Shown: positions 48,578 to 57,781 of the stretch, piece after piece
How positions within the stretch are numbered: the stretch's first letter is position 1
How the letters are laid out: each line of letters begins with the position of its first letter
NCBI GenBank assembly: GCA_907163345.1
Contig: CAJQUN010000517.1
Coordinates: 305,837 to 369,836 of the forward strand
From: Haberlea rhodopensis
Lineage: Eukaryota > Streptophyta > Magnoliopsida > Lamiales > Gesneriaceae
DNA: 64,000 nucleotides
Direction: 5' to 3'
Position numbers and translations under genes: made by a program
The notes under the pieces: generated by a model
Told to the model about the DNA's origin: nothing
What the model saw: the letters and a program-made list of their open reading frames with translations, nothing else
The model's database searches: none

Positions 48578-51500
48578 ATGGCAGACGACCCGGCAGAAGG
48601 GAGCGAAATCCAGTCTTCCGATCAATCTTCTTCTCAAGAATCCACCGATAAGAAAGCCCAGGTGCTATTATTCATCCTTTTTAAGCTGCAATGTTTCTTT
48701 TCATTTCCCTGTGGGTATTTTCCTGTATAAAGCTTGTCGGTGGATGCATTTGTTATGCTTCGGTGGGTGTTTTCTCGACATACAGTCGGGTTTCGTGTGC
48801 TTTATTTGTGAAGTTTTGTCAAAAAAATGTTTGTTTATTTTCTTTCTGGATGCCATCACATTGCAAATCGAAGATAATCGATTGTTCTAGCTGTAGGAAT
48901 AACTAGTTTGACGAGAATCTCTATATCGGTGAGAATTATGCAATATTTTTGGGACTAAAGAGGGGGATCAGTGATTTGAGGTTTTCTTACATTGGATTTT
49001 TTTGAGGTTGTACATGTATGAGGAACAGAAAGTGCGTGCAGTTGGAGATTTAGCTATGCATCTTTTTAAAGGCATGTTGCGCGTTGATAATGTCTTCTTG
49101 AAATCTAAAAATTACCAAGGAATATCTGAAACATAGTTTCGAGTTAATGAGGGAATAGTCTCGAGGGAGGAAGCAAAGATTTGAAGAATACACATTTAAC
49201 TCGCTGCCGTTTTGTAAAGATTTGTTTCAGTTCTGATATTTTTTTGTGGTTATCATGGTCCATGGAAATTTACATGTTTAAGATATTCTTATGATTTCCT
49301 TGTATGTAAAGCACAACTTCATGTTGAAAATCCCAAATTATTACAGGAAAAGGAAGTACTTGCTACTTAGATTGAATCATAACTGTAGTCCTGTTGTATG
49401 AAATTAATGTCCCAGCCGCACCACAATCTTGGATAATGCAAGAAAATGTTCAAACATGTTCAGGTTTTAAAACCTTAGAAATGTGAATTTTTTAAGGAGG
49501 TTGGTGCTATGGTAATTAAGCGGGGTAATTACATAATTCGGAAGTATAGTTACTCATATTGTTTGGGGATTTTCTGATCTGAGCTGTAGTTCCAATAACA
49601 AAAATGTTGGTGGGGTAGGATTACGATTGCTCTTTGAAAGGATTTTTACAAATAATATGGACTTATTATTTTCTTCAGGAACTCTAGTTGATTCGATGTT
49701 TACCTTTGGAAGAATAGTTATCTAACTGAAACTGTATCTACTGTGGTAGTTACCGTAGTTTGAATTCTAAAACGTAGCTGTAAGACCTCGCGGATGCAAT
49801 TGCATATTGAATTTTGAACATCCTTTCCTATCTCTAAGAACTTGTAAATGAAAAATTATAAAGTTGAAGTAAGATGGTTTTCTTGTATTGCGAGACCCCG
49901 AATAAAGGAACACTGGAAATCTCAGACAATACAAATCATTATCAAGTTATACTGGCAGTTGCACTCACATAGAAGATCAGATTAATTCCTAATCTAAAGA
50001 AGTGGTTCAGACAATGTGAAAGGGAAGCATACGTTCCTTTTCTTGTGTCCTGTATAAACCTAGCAATGATTTCAAAGCTTTAAGTTTTATTTTAAGCGAG
50101 CTTTAGAATTTACTATAGTTTTTTTTTTCAATCATGGATGTCCACGTCTGTATTGTGTGTTTGCTGTCAAGAAGCAATCTATGATTACACTCTTGAATGC
50201 AGAAGCAAAACATTCTACTTTTAATGCATGAATGTGATACAACTCAAACTGTTTTCTCCGGTCAATACTCAAACTTAAACTTCATGTTTGCATCTTTCTT
50301 AAATCTAACTTCTGATGTAATCTGTTGAATAATTAGATAAAGATTTAGTATTTAAATCTTTGTGTTTAAACTTGGTAGGATAATATTATAAGTTTGGTAG
50401 GATAATATTATCTAGAGATTTGATTTGATTTGATTTAGATAGAGATAAATCAGGTAGTTTACTTCTATTAATCTTTATATTCACCTATAAATAGATAGTC
50501 ATTGTAACTCTTTTATTATTCAATTAATAAAGAGTATTTTCAACTCTCAGATTATTTATTTTCTACATGGTGTCAGAGCTTTAGGTTTGAAAAAACTAAG
50601 GTTAAAAGTTTATCAAACCCTAGCCGCCGGCGAGTTGTTGCTATCTCAACTCAACCGCTGGCGGCTAGGCCTTCAAAAACAGCCGTAGAGTAATACCGCC
50701 CAAAATTAGGGTTTCTCGAATTTCTCCAAAGCCTCTCCCGCCACCGTCACAAGCACGTCTTCCTGAATCTTCTCCAAAGCCTCTCCCGCCACCGTCACAA
50801 GCTCGTCTTCCTGAATCTTCCGATGGCGAAATCTAATAAGAAGTCAGCCACTAAGGTTGATGCTACCATTAGTCCCGCCAAACCCTTGAAAAAAGAAACA
50901 GGAAAGAGAGAAGCTGAGGATGTTGTAGATAAAAAGACCGTTAAGAAGCAGAAGAAGGATCTGGTGGAGGAAAAGAAGATTGAAATCAAGACTAAAAATA
51001 AGTCAGTCAAAAAGAAAGGCAAGACACCATCTGATAAAGAAACTTCTTCCGTGTCCGAGAAAGAACCAAAGGTTAAAGTATCTGCCAAGAAAGGTGCCTT
51101 AAAGTTGGACTCGGGATCTGAGGATGAAAGTAGTGGTTTAGAGGAAGATATCAGTGTACCTAATAAGACACCTGCAGAAAAAAAATGGTCATGTGGTTGC
51201 TGCGAAGAAAAAAGACGACTCAAGTGATGAGTCTGATTCTGAAGACGAAACTAGTTCCGACGAGGATACTGCACCCAAGAAAGCTCCTGCAGCTCTCACA
51301 AAAAATGTCCCTGTAGCAGCTGCTAAGAAGAAAGACGAATCATGCAGTGATTCTGATTCTGAAGATGAAACCAGTTCTGATGAGGATGTTGCTGCAGCCA
51401 AGAAAGCTCCAGCACCTCAGGCAAAAAATGCCTCCATTGCCCTTCGTAATTGCAAAAGAATTGAAAAAAATAGATGATCCAATTGGTCCTGTTAAGGAAA

Positions 51501-54500
51501 TCCTCAAGCTTTGCCCGGATAAAATATTAGTGACATTATATAAGATCCCCGGGTTTACTTCTGTTGACGATTTCCTTCAGATGGTTGCCACAGTCCGGGG
51601 AAAGCTCAAAAAAAGGTGGTATTGTAGATGTGGAATCTGGATAAAGAATTGTTTTGCATGATTGGAATGTAGGTAAAATTCCATATTACACCATGCCTCT
51701 CATTCGGCAATGTGGATGAAGTTTATGGTGGTGAATCTTCGTTTATTGGCAGTTTGAAATCTGTCAATGATTTCAATCCAGTTGAAATTCCATCAAATCT
51801 TCCTATAAAGTTCAACATGATGATTTTGATGATGAAAAGGATGACAAATTTGACTTCAAAAAAAAAAAAAAAAAAAAATTGTCAGTGAAAATTGGATTGA
51901 ACCGAAAAAAGAGAAAGAAAGCGCAATTACTCTGAATCGGAATATTTTAAGCAGACAATGCGGCAAAGTGGTCCTATGAGAACCCAAAAGAGCCTCAAAC
52001 CTTAGCGTTGCTGCCTCAAACTGTTTTTGAAAGCGCTACCTCACCGATATGTGAGGATTCGCATGTGCCTACATCTCATCAGCAAGCTTGGTCTCATAAA
52101 CATCTATAGCCAAGCTTGAGGGGGAGTAGATAATATCAAATCTATTGTTGAAGACTCGGTCTCTTAAAAGAGGATTAGACGCAGACCCCCAAAATAAAGG
52201 AGGAGACGTAGACTAGTAGACGCAAACTCCAAAAAGAGGAGGAGACGTAGACTAGCAGACGCAGACTCCCAAAAGCAGGAGACGTAGACTAGTAGACGCA
52301 AACTCCCAAAAGCAGGAGACGTAGACTAGCAGACGCAAACTCCAAAAAGAGGAGGAGACATAGACTAGCAGACGCAAACTCCAAATAGAGGAGGAGACGT
52401 AGACTAGCAGACGCAGACTCGCAAGAGAGGAGCAGACGCAGACTCCAAGAAAAGGAACAGACGCAGACTCCAAGAAGAGGAGCATGACTCTGAGAAAGAG
52501 GAGGAAGTCTCAAACAAAATTTGATAACATCTTGACAAAGGATCTTCACAATCCTAAATTTGAAGACCTAAGTTCCAAGCTGAGCATAATAAACATATAT
52601 GGCTCAGCTTGAGGGGGAGTGTTGAATAATTAGATAAAGATTTAGTATTTAAATCTTTGTGTTTAAACTTGGTAGGATAATATTATAAGTTTGGTAGGAT
52701 AATATTATCTAGAGATTTGATTTGATTTGATTTAGATAGAGATAAATCAGGTAGTTTACTTCTATTAATCTTTATATTCACCTATAAATAGATAGTCATT
52801 GTAAAACTTTTATTATTCAATTAATAAAGAGTATTTTCAACTCTCAGATTATTTATTTTCTACATAATCCTTTGCCACTCTGTTACAGGTTCCAACTTTT
52901 GGCAGCTTAAAATCTCAAAATGGTAATATTCCGATGTTTCCAATAATGTACCCTGCACTAGTCCCTGGGCTATTCCCTCCTCAGCAAGACCAGGAGCAGA
53001 TTAATCGTGGGCCTGGCCTATATGCTGTTCCAGTTCTTCCATTTATGCAACCTATCACTGGATTTCCTTCCAATACTCTCATTCCTTTTACCTACAATAT
53101 ACCTACGTGAGTATTTCGTTGTTTTGGCATGACACTAGTGATGCTGCATAATTTCCTTCTCTCTTTAAAAGAAAGGAATTGGCGTGGCATAATTTGGTGA
53201 TTATATTATAGTTTATCATTGTTACATGGTTTGTCATTTATTTTGTTTACTGTGAATTGTGATGGAGCAGTCTCCTAACTCCTAAGCTTTACCAGATCAA
53301 CAGACTTGAAGTTAACGATATCTTACTAATTAGAGATCCTTTTTTATGTTTACCCATCATAGGAGCACTTCTTGGACTTCTTGTGCATCAGTAGTTATCA
53401 GTTAAAATCCGCCTGAATCCATATCTTATTTTCCGTTGTTGGTACGTCTATGATATTACCTTTAACCAAGTAAAATTTATCACTAAACTGAGTAAGCACT
53501 AATAAGATGTATGCTTATAAACAACATATCTTCTCCTTATAATCAAACATGTTTATGGATTTACGTGCACATTTCATTTGGCCTTAATCTGACCCTGTCC
53601 AAATGCCACATTGAGGCTTGTGCTGCATTGATTAGCTCTAACTTGTTGATATAACCTGAGCACCGATTATAAACTATAATTTAGTTAGAAAAGTGGACTC
53701 TATTTTTCCCACTCTTTTCTATTGGCAATGCCTGTTTCAGGGAACGTAGTTTGCCAGAGACCAGAGAGATGGGCGCAGAGCAGGGACAAGTGGGGCAACA
53801 GCAACAAGAAGCTGGTCCTCAAAGACAAGTTGTTCGGAGATTTCAAATTGCCATCCACATTGATGTATTACTAATTTTGAAGCTGGCAGCTGTTATTTTC
53901 TTGTTTAACCAAGATGGGTCTAGACAAAGACTTACTCTCCTTGTGTTTTTGGCTTCACTTGTTTACCTGTAAGTAGTTGAGAGTAATTTATGGTTCTTTT
54001 AAATTTACCCTCCTTCAAGGTTATCAAAAACAATCTATCTACTTTTTTTGTTGTACTTTATGTCTAATTTGTGTTCTTTAGATGTAATTTTCTATCATGT
54101 GCTTGTGCATCTGTATATAGTTTTAGGACTCGGGGCTTTACTTTTTCTTTCTTTTGTAATGCAGTTACCAAACTGGAGCCCTTGCACCAGTGATTCGGTG
54201 GCTTTCTCAAGGAATGAGAAGGGCAGCTGCACCTCCCCAACAACCCAGGGCAGCCGTTGAGGCAGACAATATACCTGCTGCTGGTGCTGCACCTGGAAAT
54301 GAAAATGCAGGCATGCCAGGTAAATCCTCCATTGTTTGTTTCATAATAATGTGTGTTACATTATTGGACCTTTTCTACGTGTTTTCTCAAAGACTCAAAA
54401 AAGCATATGATGCAAGATTGCTATTTAAAAACGAGTTCGTTTTTGTTGATCCTGTTTAAACTTGGTGCATTGGTGGGGCAGTGATAGTTTTAGTTAATAA

Positions 54501-54716
54501 TAACATGATATTTTTTTCGATACAGAGGAGCAACTTGAAGGTGAGAACGAGAATCGACATGCCAATGATGGGAATACGGTTATTGAGAATGAGAATGCGG
54601 CAGAAGCCGGGCAAGGTGATGTCGGTAACCGTTGGTTGGCGATTGTAAAGGAAATACAAATGATTGTGTTTGGTTTCATTACTTCACTTCTCCCTGGCTT
54701 TCACAATGTAGACTAG
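48578..54716 (+). CDS. Plant membrane protein with two hydrophobic segments, 5 exons
   Basis: Exons 48578-48661, 52889-53106, 53741-53968, 54165-54319 and 54526-54716 give 291 residues. All junctions are GT-AG and phases agree. The N-terminus is acidic and Ser-rich (MADDPAEGSEIQSSDQSSSQ). Exon 2 is Pro-rich with PMFPIMYPALVPGLFPPQ. Exon 3 has a Gln patch, then RRFQIAIHIDVLLILKLAAV and FLFNQDGSRQR, followed by a second hydrophobic stretch (LTLLVFLASLVYLYQTGAL). Exon 4 is Ala/Pro/Asn-rich. The C-terminus contains WLAIVKEIQMIVFGFITSLL, a third amphipathic or membrane-associated helix. I recall homologues annotated only as transmembrane protein in many plants, so no function is claimed. Intron 1 (4.2 kb) carries a retrotransposon. 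The stop region is duplicated just downstream. The ORF is intact and shows no decay. Confidence 0.85.
50323..50567 (+). repeat. 5' LTR of the compact element
   Basis: It contains an internal direct repeat (TTTGGTAGGATAATATTAT-like word twice), a CCTATAAATAGATAG TATA box and a pyrimidine-rich end. Near identity with the 3' LTR implies a recent insertion. Confidence 0.93.
50723..50818 (+). repeat. 48-bp tandem duplication before the captured ORF
   Basis: Two abutting 48-bp units (TCTCCAAAGCCTCTCCCGCC...) differ at one base (AGCACG/AGCTCG). They lie in what looks like the captured nucleolin 5' UTR, ending 4 nt before the ATG. Confidence 0.9.
50823..51427 (+). pseudogene. Captured nucleolin-like N-terminal fragment
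   Basis: Starts MAKSNKKSATKVDA at 50823. It has the plan of plant nucleolin (NUC-L1) N-termini: a Lys-rich start with PLKK, KREAED and KKQKKD, then alternating acidic Ser/Asp/Glu tracts (SDESDSEDETSSDED, SDSDSEDETSSDEDV) and Lys/Ala/Pro linkers (PKKAPA, AKKAPAPQAK). The frame is broken at an A-run near 51177-51184, where reading passes from the first to the second frame. RNA-binding domains and the Gly/Arg tail of nucleolin are missing. At about 51428 the sequence changes to a nucleostemin-like gene. The parent gene would act in ribosome biogenesis in the nucleolus; this copy is a fragment. Confidence 0.75.
51428..51860 (+). pseudogene. Captured nucleostemin-like GTPase (NSN1-like) fragment
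   Basis: Begins ASIALRNCKRIEK in the frame of the second nucleolin piece. After a 1-nt shift near 51465 it continues DDPIGPVKEILKLCPDK and LVTLYKIPGFTSVDDFLQ. A second shift in an A-run near 51608 leads to GGIVDVE, a stop, RIVLHDWNVGKIPYYTMP, and then pieces up to SLKSVNDFNPVEIPSNLP and an acidic/Lys tail running into a 21-base A-tract. This is the order of the C-terminal half of plant nucleostemin-like GTPase NSN1, downstream of its G motifs. The G domain motifs are absent. Recognition is from motif memory, and several consecutive segments agree. No intron is evident, suggesting capture from mRNA. Confidence 0.75.
52163..52495 (+). repeat. Purine-rich minisatellite (about 35-40 bp unit) in the compact element
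   Basis: About six full and three shortened units of the type AGGAGACGTAGACTAGCAGA followed by CGCAGACTCC and an AAAAGAGG ending. Units vary by single bases and by loss of the GTAGACTAG segment in the last three. It lies between the captured sequence and the polypurine tract, and is itself strongly purine-rich on the plus strand. Confidence 0.9.
52620..52864 (+). repeat. 3' LTR of the compact element
   Basis: 245 bp, near-identical to 50323-50567. Its end lies 24 bp before the acceptor of exon 2 of the host gene, so the insertion sits right at the 3' end of intron 1. Confidence 0.93.
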
Positions 54717-56408
54717 GCTCCCCCAGCTTCTCCCTAGCTTTCATAATGTAGATTAGGCTGTCAAGTATGGAGATCTCAAAAATGTGGTCAGATATTGCTG
54801 TGTTGGGGTGGTTTATTTAATCAGAGAAAAATAATTAACTTTGTTTTGTTATAATAAGCGGAAAATGGAAAGAAGCGTTCATAAAAAAAATGTTTTGCTG
54901 CATTTTCTGGATTATACTTCACATGTAATTATTAATTTTTTTTTTTTGGGAAAAAAATTCAATACTCTGGTTAAAAATAAAAGGCTAGTGATAATGCTAA
55001 AGCAACTTTTATCGCTTCCAAAGAAAAAACCCTAAAATTCCAATTTTACCCCTATTGTAAAAAAATAAAAATAACAATAAAAAAGAAGATAGTTGGATTA
55101 TTTAGGAGTTTGGAGCTTTGTGGGATATCAAAGAGCCGAATTTATTTTACATGAGTTTAGATTATTATTATTAACCAAGCAGACGATATATAAAAAATAT
55201 GTTTGTCTCTATTATAGTGCTGAATTATAATTGTATATTTTCTAAAATTTTCTCTCTATTTAACATATTTATTCTTAAATCGTCACCATTCAAGGTTTGG
55301 AGTGTGTAAAAGTCTGCTTAGATACCTTTTAACAAAGCTAAAAAGATTTCGAATTCATCGCAGTCCAAGTTTTGTCCATAAAGACATAGGTTCTTATTCT
55401 ATTGAAATAGGTATTTACCGATTCATCCTCTTCTCTTACGAATTTCAAGAGAATGAATACGAAGCAGAAAGAAAGATTTAATAATAACCACATTCTTCAT
55501 CCACGTGGACAATCATGGATAATAACAGCAAGAAATTAAGAAATATCAACATAAATGTGCCAACGTCAATTATAGCACAATCTTTCACACAACTTGTTTA
55601 GGAGTGTGCATCGGTTCGGTTAACCGGCCGAATCGAACCGAAAAAATTTCAGTTCGGTTTTTGGTTTTAAAAAAATTGGTTTTTGGTTTCAGGGTCCGGC
55701 TGATCGAACTGATCGTATAGATAAAAACTCATAAATTAACTACGTGTTTTCAAATATAATATAATTTATTTTATTGTCTACTTTAAACTCGATTGTTTTG
55801 AATAAATAGCTTCAAACTAATATTAGATGTTTAAAACTAAATGTCAAAGATTCAAAATTATATCCAATATATAATGTATTATTGTTTGTATTTACGTTGA
55901 ATTTTCATCAATTAATCATCCAATTTCACAAAAAACAAGAGGCTAAAATCGGAACCGAACCGAAAAAGTTCGGTTTTGAAATTTCAAAACCGAAATTTCG
56001 GTTTCGGTTCGGTTGAACACCCCTAAATTTGTTTATGTTTTATACAAACCCGATATAATACAACAAAGACTCTTTAGAATTACTAAGAAGAAAAAATCCA
56101 TCCAAAAGATTTCGATTTCTTGGTTCATGGTTTCCCATCTTGTGTTTTTTTATTCAACACACGTATCAAATCGGTTTTTGTTCTTGTAAACAATCCAAAC
56201 CTGCTGAAAGACTAAATGAATGAATGTGGATGGCAAAAACAGGAAGAGAACAGGAAGAGAGAACTTCAATGGATACATGTCGAATAAAGCTCAAAACATC
56301 TTACTCCACATTTTCTCGACAGGTGACAAGATGCACTAACGTTCTGCTTTGGACCGTGTTGTAGGGACGGCGGATTGAGGCCTATTTTTGAGCTTTGAAA
56401 GAGATGTT
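54717..56408. other. Intergenic region between convergent genes
   Basis: A repeat of the stop-codon region of the membrane-protein gene (CTTCTCCCTAGCTTTCATAA) lies at 54727-54760. The rest is AT-rich with a MITE-like block at 55600-56026. No gene was recognised. Confidence 0.5.
55600..56026. repeat. MITE-like element with CGGTT-rich inverted ends
   Basis: The left end (TAGGAGTGTGCATCGGTTCGG) is inverted against the right end (GGTTCGGTTGAACACCCCTA). Both ends are filled with GAACCGAA/TTCGGTT words. The centre is AT-rich and non-coding. No exact target duplication was seen. Confidence 0.55.
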
Positions 56409-56720
56409 TCACTTCTTAGTGACTGGAATTTTCTTAGTTGTTGCAGGAGTCGAACCTCGAGCAGCTATTCTTTCAGTGATTCTCTTCTGTCGCTCAATCA
56501 ACAATTCTTCCTTTCTTCTGCGCTCCTCTTCCTCCTGCAAGGAAAAAAATGCACGTTACCCAATGTCAAGCAATAATAATGGAGGATGATAGATAATAGA
56601 TAACCGTCAAATCACTTTGAAAATACATGGTTGTAATACCTTTTCAAGCTTGATCTTTTGAACTGTTGGTCGGCTGGTTGAAGATGTTTTCTTGCTCTTG
56701 GATAAAGGGTCGGTCTTGTT
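56409..56720 (-). CDS. 3' end of a coiled-coil gene (COP1-interacting-protein-like?), partial
   Basis: Two minus-strand exons fit together: 56640-56720 (NKTDPLSKSKKTSSTSRP to VQKIKLEK, donor GTATTA) and 56409-56534 (acceptor TTGCAG; EEEERRRKEELLIERQKR to KKIPVTKK, stop at 56409-56411). Junction phase is 0. The Lys/Ser linker followed by a charged helix ending in RQKRIxER is, from memory, the C-terminus of a plant family annotated as COP1-interacting protein-related. The upstream exon begins after TCTTGTAG, a weak acceptor. Further upstream exons were not found: the next DNA is unassigned or retrotransposon. It is either the end of a gene split by the copia insertions or a stranded fragment. 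The family name is tentative. Confidence 0.5.
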
Positions 56721-57246
56721 CTACAAGAGATCTCGTTGACTCCTGCGACTCCCTAACAAGAACCATACAAAGGTTATCCGGCTCATTGGACATAGGTATT
56801 TCAACCTTGGAAATATTTCACAAAATCATCGTCGCACTGAATGCATTTAACACTTCTAAACCCATAATCTGTTCTTTTTTTCCCCTAATGTGCATCTTTG
56901 CTAAAAATAGATGCCTAAGGTCTCTTTGAAATTCAGAGTCCATTTTCTCCATAACCTGATCAAAAATGTTGCCTTGTTATAACATGTGACAAGAGTACGC
57001 ATCGCATATCATCGACTACCAAATCAACCGATTCACTCCTCCGATCAAACGACCTCTCCAATATAGTCTCCAAAATTGGTTTCACGACCTCGAATTCGAA
57101 CTTCCATCCCTCGTTTGCCTCTAACGACTTCAATACTCCCTTTAAACGAAGCCCAGTTTGGACTATTCATTGTATTTGTGAGCAAAAATAGAACAGTGAA
57201 TATCATTGTAACAGTTGGTGATTTATTACAACTGGGTGGTCTTTCC
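56721..57246. other. Unassigned DNA
   Basis: On the minus strand about 56780-56960 reads as a plausible charged helix (MEKMDSEFQRDLRHLFLAKM) but then meets a stop, and no family is recognised. The frame at 57045-57248 (minus) also lacks recognisable motifs. Confidence 0.3.
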
Positions 57247-57683
57247 ATGTGAGACGTTAAAGAACATGAACTTTGTAATTCTGTGTGGGCTAGGAGTTTA
57301 GGCTATCTGTGTGGTATTAGCCTAAGTAGGTTGTATACTGAAAGCGTAAACCAAATCACCTAGTGTATCCTTCAATGAGATGGAATAAGGGGAGTCGTAG
57401 AAGTGTTTGTGCTTCGAACTTCCAGAAACAAATTATTTTGTTATTTACTTTACTGCATTTATTTATCTTACTATTTTTACATATTTTCTTGCATATCTTT
57501 AAAATATCTTTCAAATGTTTTATCGGTTATAGAGCGTGTTATGTCGAGTGTCTTCCGCTCGATTTTGTAACCGAACTCGATATAATCTCTCGTGCAATTA
57601 TTTCAAGAACACGAACTATTGAAGCTCAAGTTAGTTGAACTCGGGAGTGGATTGGCCACCCACCCCCGGAATCGATCCTAACA
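57247..57683 (+). mobile_element. Truncated copia LTR, plus orientation
   Basis: Shares GACGTTAAAGAACAT, GGGGAGTCGTAGAAG, TTCGAACTTCCAGAAAC, TATCGGTTATAGAGCG and ACTCGATATAATCTCTC words with the inverted LTR at 57782-59648, and weaker similarity with the R-U5 part of the LTRs at 31270 and 40852. It ends GATCCTAACA at 57683, followed by reverse-transcriptase sequence of another element. Its U3 is missing. Confidence 0.7.
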
Positions 57684-57781
57684 AATTTGACATCAAGTTG
57701 GTAGACTGATAATTCTTTTTGTGTATCAACAGCAAGTACAATGCGAATACTTTCCATTCGCACAACGGGTACAAATGTTTC

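Larger units (their letters stand above)
50323..52864 (+). mobile_element. Compact LTR retrotransposon carrying captured host gene fragments, in an intron
   Basis: LTRs 50323-50567 and 52620-52864 (245 bp each, TGTTGAATAA to TTTTCTACA) differ visibly only at a GTAACTCTT/GTAAAACTT site. Perfect TAATC duplications flank the element (50318-50322, 52865-52869). A tRNA-Met-like primer site (TGGTGTCAGAGC, 50568) and a polypurine tract (GAGGGGGAG, about 52609-52618) are present. The 2.05-kb interior has no gag, protease, reverse transcriptase or integrase. It holds a nucleolin/nucleostemin-like chimera and a minisatellite. It lies in the same orientation as, and inside, the first intron of the membrane-protein gene. 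Mobilisation must have depended on enzymes from another element. Confidence 0.93.

Noticed and set aside
51855..51885. A-run in the compact element as the poly(A) tail of a processed pseudogene
   Set aside because: The A-run sits inside an LTR element with matching target duplications, and the nucleostemin-like reading passes into it through a Lys-rich stretch. A LINE-type retrocopy is not needed to explain it.
52252..52549. Leu/Ser-rich minus-strand ORFs with repeats
   Set aside because: They are translations of the reverse complement of the minisatellite.
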